Source of the DNA: Incurvaria masculella
Taxonomy: Eukaryota > Arthropoda > Insecta > Lepidoptera > Incurvariidae
NCBI GenBank assembly: GCA_946894095.1
Contig: OX335663.1
Coordinates: forward strand, 2,294,001-2,358,000
Length of the DNA stretch: 64,000 nt
Direction of reading: 5' to 3'
Part shown: positions 62,496 to 64,000 of the stretch, piece by piece
Numbering within the stretch: position 1 is the first letter of the stretch
Layout of the letters: each line of letters begins with the position of its first letter
The notes under the pieces: generated by a model
Seen by the model: only the letters and a program-made list of their open reading frames with translations
Databases searched by the model: none
Told to the model about the DNA's origin: nothing
Translations under genes and position numbers: made by a program

Positions 62496-63174
62496 TTAAT
62501 TTTTGTTTGTGTTTTGCGAGCGAGTTTTGTACGTCGCATGACGTTAGCAGTCAATTCCTACTATCCTTTGTCTATGCCCCTGCGGACTCCTTTCAATGCG
62601 GCGTAACGAAACCTCGCTACACCCAACAATATGTATCGCAATAGCCCTGTAACCCTGCCCGAAAAGACCCTTCCAGCATTGATAATATGTTTTTACTGCG
62701 CCCGTCTGTCTCATTACGGGCGAGAGAGCCGTTTGAACTCGGCTTTGAAATTTGAATGCCTTTGAACTGTTCGACTCCGGCAACACTTACCAGTAACATC
62801 TGCCCGGACCGACAATTTTCGTTGACGCAGACGCAAAATTCGAAATGTTTGTCGCTGGATGTCGCCCCAAATTTGACTAATGCGGTATTCAGACGTGTTC
62901 GTTTTTGGAGTGACACGAATGAGGCCCCTGTCGATGTATCTAATGGGTTTCGGATTACAACAACCAAGAAGTGGGTAATGGAGAGTTTCATCATTTGATT
63001 GAATACCCATCGTAGACGCACTGTTAGGGTAAAAGGAGATCAAATGCAAGCCACACTGAAAAAATATATTAGTGAATATTACCGTAATTCCAATAATAAC
63101 AACCGTCGTGCAACGTTAAAATAGAGTCAACTGAGTAAATCGGATATTTAAATTGAGTGGAATCAGTTAGGGCT
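62496..63174. other. Unassigned sequence with overlapping open frames
   Basis: Open frames of 80-134 codons occur on both strands (62544-63049). None has a recognised motif, and each overlaps another on the opposite strand. Coding function is not supported. Confidence 0.35.
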
Positions 63175-63715
63175 TCTGCCACCAAGTACTGATTTACTTA
63201 ACCTTAACATTAACGGGCCTTTCTTACCATCTCGCAATCGATACTAGTCCAAGATAATCAGCACTTAAGAACGGCCCGTAAGCTATGCTCCCCATACAAA
63301 GGTAGTTTACTAATAATTTGGAAACCGCTATTCCAATTAAATTGATATTTAATATCTAATATCAGTTAACAAATATCTGTGTCTGCATGCTTTTGTTTTT
63401 TTGAAAAATCCAAACCGAATGAAATGAAAGAAAAAAGAAAATCTTCATACGAATTTTTCTTTTCTCTATGGTTTGACCCAGAATACATTTACCGAAAAAA
63501 CCAAAGGCATGCAGACACAGATATTTGTAGCCTAATATTAGATACCAAATATCAAGTAAGTTGGAACATTGGTTTTCAAATGATTAGTAAACTACGTTTG
63601 TATGGGAGGCGAAATGTTCAGGTGCTTACGGGCCGACCTTAAGAAATAAAGGCCATTTAAGTGTCGATTAAAATAAATCGGCAGTTGGTGAAAACCAGGC
63701 TTAGTCTTGAAAATG
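63175..63715. mobile_element. Inverted-repeat miniature element (relative of 1386-1668), split
   Basis: The ends CCACCAAGTACTGATTTACT and TAAATCGGCAGTTGGTGAAAA.. are inverted. The middle (GATACTAGTCCAAGATAATC) matches 1455-1480. It is interrupted at TTAA by the element at 63269-63638. Without it the host would be ~150-170 bp. Confidence 0.75.
63269..63638. mobile_element. TTAA miniature element family B, copy 2 (370 bp)
   Basis: TTAA flanks both ends (63265-63268 and 63639-63642). The termini GAACGGCCCGTAAGC and CTTACGGGCCGACC match those of 34830-35197, and the interiors agree almost throughout. It is non-coding. The two copies sit in unrelated hosts, so mobility is demonstrated rather than segmental duplication. 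Confidence 0.92.
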
Positions 63716-63775
63716 TAATGTTACTATATCTTTTAATTATTTTATTAACTATGTGCAATAATAAAAAAAAATCTG

Positions 63776-63893
63776 TAACAGTCGTATTCAGAGTGAGCGG
63801 ACTAACTCCGGACTAAGCCGGTTTTTGTATGGTTAGTCCGGGGCTATTCTCGTGATAAGTTTTGACAGGTTCTCTCTGAATATGACTGTTACT
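63776..63893. mobile_element. ~115-bp palindromic miniature element, copy 2
   Basis: AACAGTCGTATTCAGAGTGA and CTCTCTGAATATGACTGTT form the inverted ends. GTATGGTTAGTCCGG is central. It matches 18418-18535. Confidence 0.78.
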
Positions 63894-64000
63894 GTTTCCT
63901 AACTCTGTGTAAACGTTTTCTAGCTTTATTATTTTTTCCATTTGGACTTACGTCTTAAAAAGGTACTGTCCAGTTTGTTAAAATTCCTGTACCTCGTTGT

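Noticed and set aside
62544..63049. Open frames of 80-134 codons on both strands
   Set aside because: They overlap antisense to each other and lack motifs and conserved starts.

Overview
This window is eukaryotic and very probably comes from a lepidopteran (moth or butterfly) genome. The evidence is its repeat content: the dispersed repeat that pairs AGGGTTCCGTACC with GGTACGGAACCCT, the ACCGACTTCAAA repeat, insect-type BEL/Pao, jockey, CR1-like and RTE-like retroelements, TTAGG/CCTAA runs, and many TTAA-flanked miniature elements. The family assignments come from motifs and recurrence inside the window, not from a database search. I found no convincing host protein-coding gene, no rRNA gene and no free-standing tRNA gene. 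At most there is one weak candidate first exon near 41.3 kb. Low gene content with many nested transposons would fit heterochromatin or a W chromosome, but that is inference. Layout: 0-5 kb holds miniature inverted-repeat elements and a broken CR1/L2-like LINE on the minus strand (1964-5010, four tandem 8-bp units at its 3' end). From 5 to 13 kb there are foldback elements, an inverted pair of a ~0.5 kb DNA transposon (8205-8719 and 10005-10474), two RTE-type 3' fragments with clear target-site duplications (one with the inversion typical of twin priming), and a SINE copy with a 5S-rRNA-like head. From 13 to 26 kb come SINEs, a 694-bp inverted-repeat element and three coding-like tandem arrays (141 bp, 32 bp and 30 bp units). 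From 26 to 46 kb is a dense mosaic: three unrelated TTAA-flanked miniature families, a hAT-like element opened out to ~3 kb by later insertions (30476-33443), and a 637-bp element with paired 9-mers spaced exactly 16 nt apart (35280-35916). From 46.1 to 57.1 kb is a three-level nest. A TTAA miniature element is split by a decayed jockey-clade LINE, which is itself split by a young BEL/Pao LTR retrotransposon (46928-54293; two 432-bp LTRs that read as identical, 5-bp duplication ACATA). The BEL/Pao element encodes Gag, protease, reverse transcriptase, RNase H and integrase, with one frameshift in RNase H, and it carries five dispersed copies of a 16-mer in its 5' leader. From 57 to 64 kb are further SINE, LINE and miniature-element copies, including a second copy of the CR1-like LINE and a second copy of a 370-bp TTAA element nested in another repeat. 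Mobility logic: the BEL/Pao element is the only one that looks close to autonomous. The LINE remnants are the likely former source of machinery for SINEs. The miniature DNA elements (TTAA-flanked, 8-bp-duplication and foldback types) have no transposase in the window and would have depended on enzymes encoded elsewhere. Boundaries marked approximate come from comparing copies by eye.
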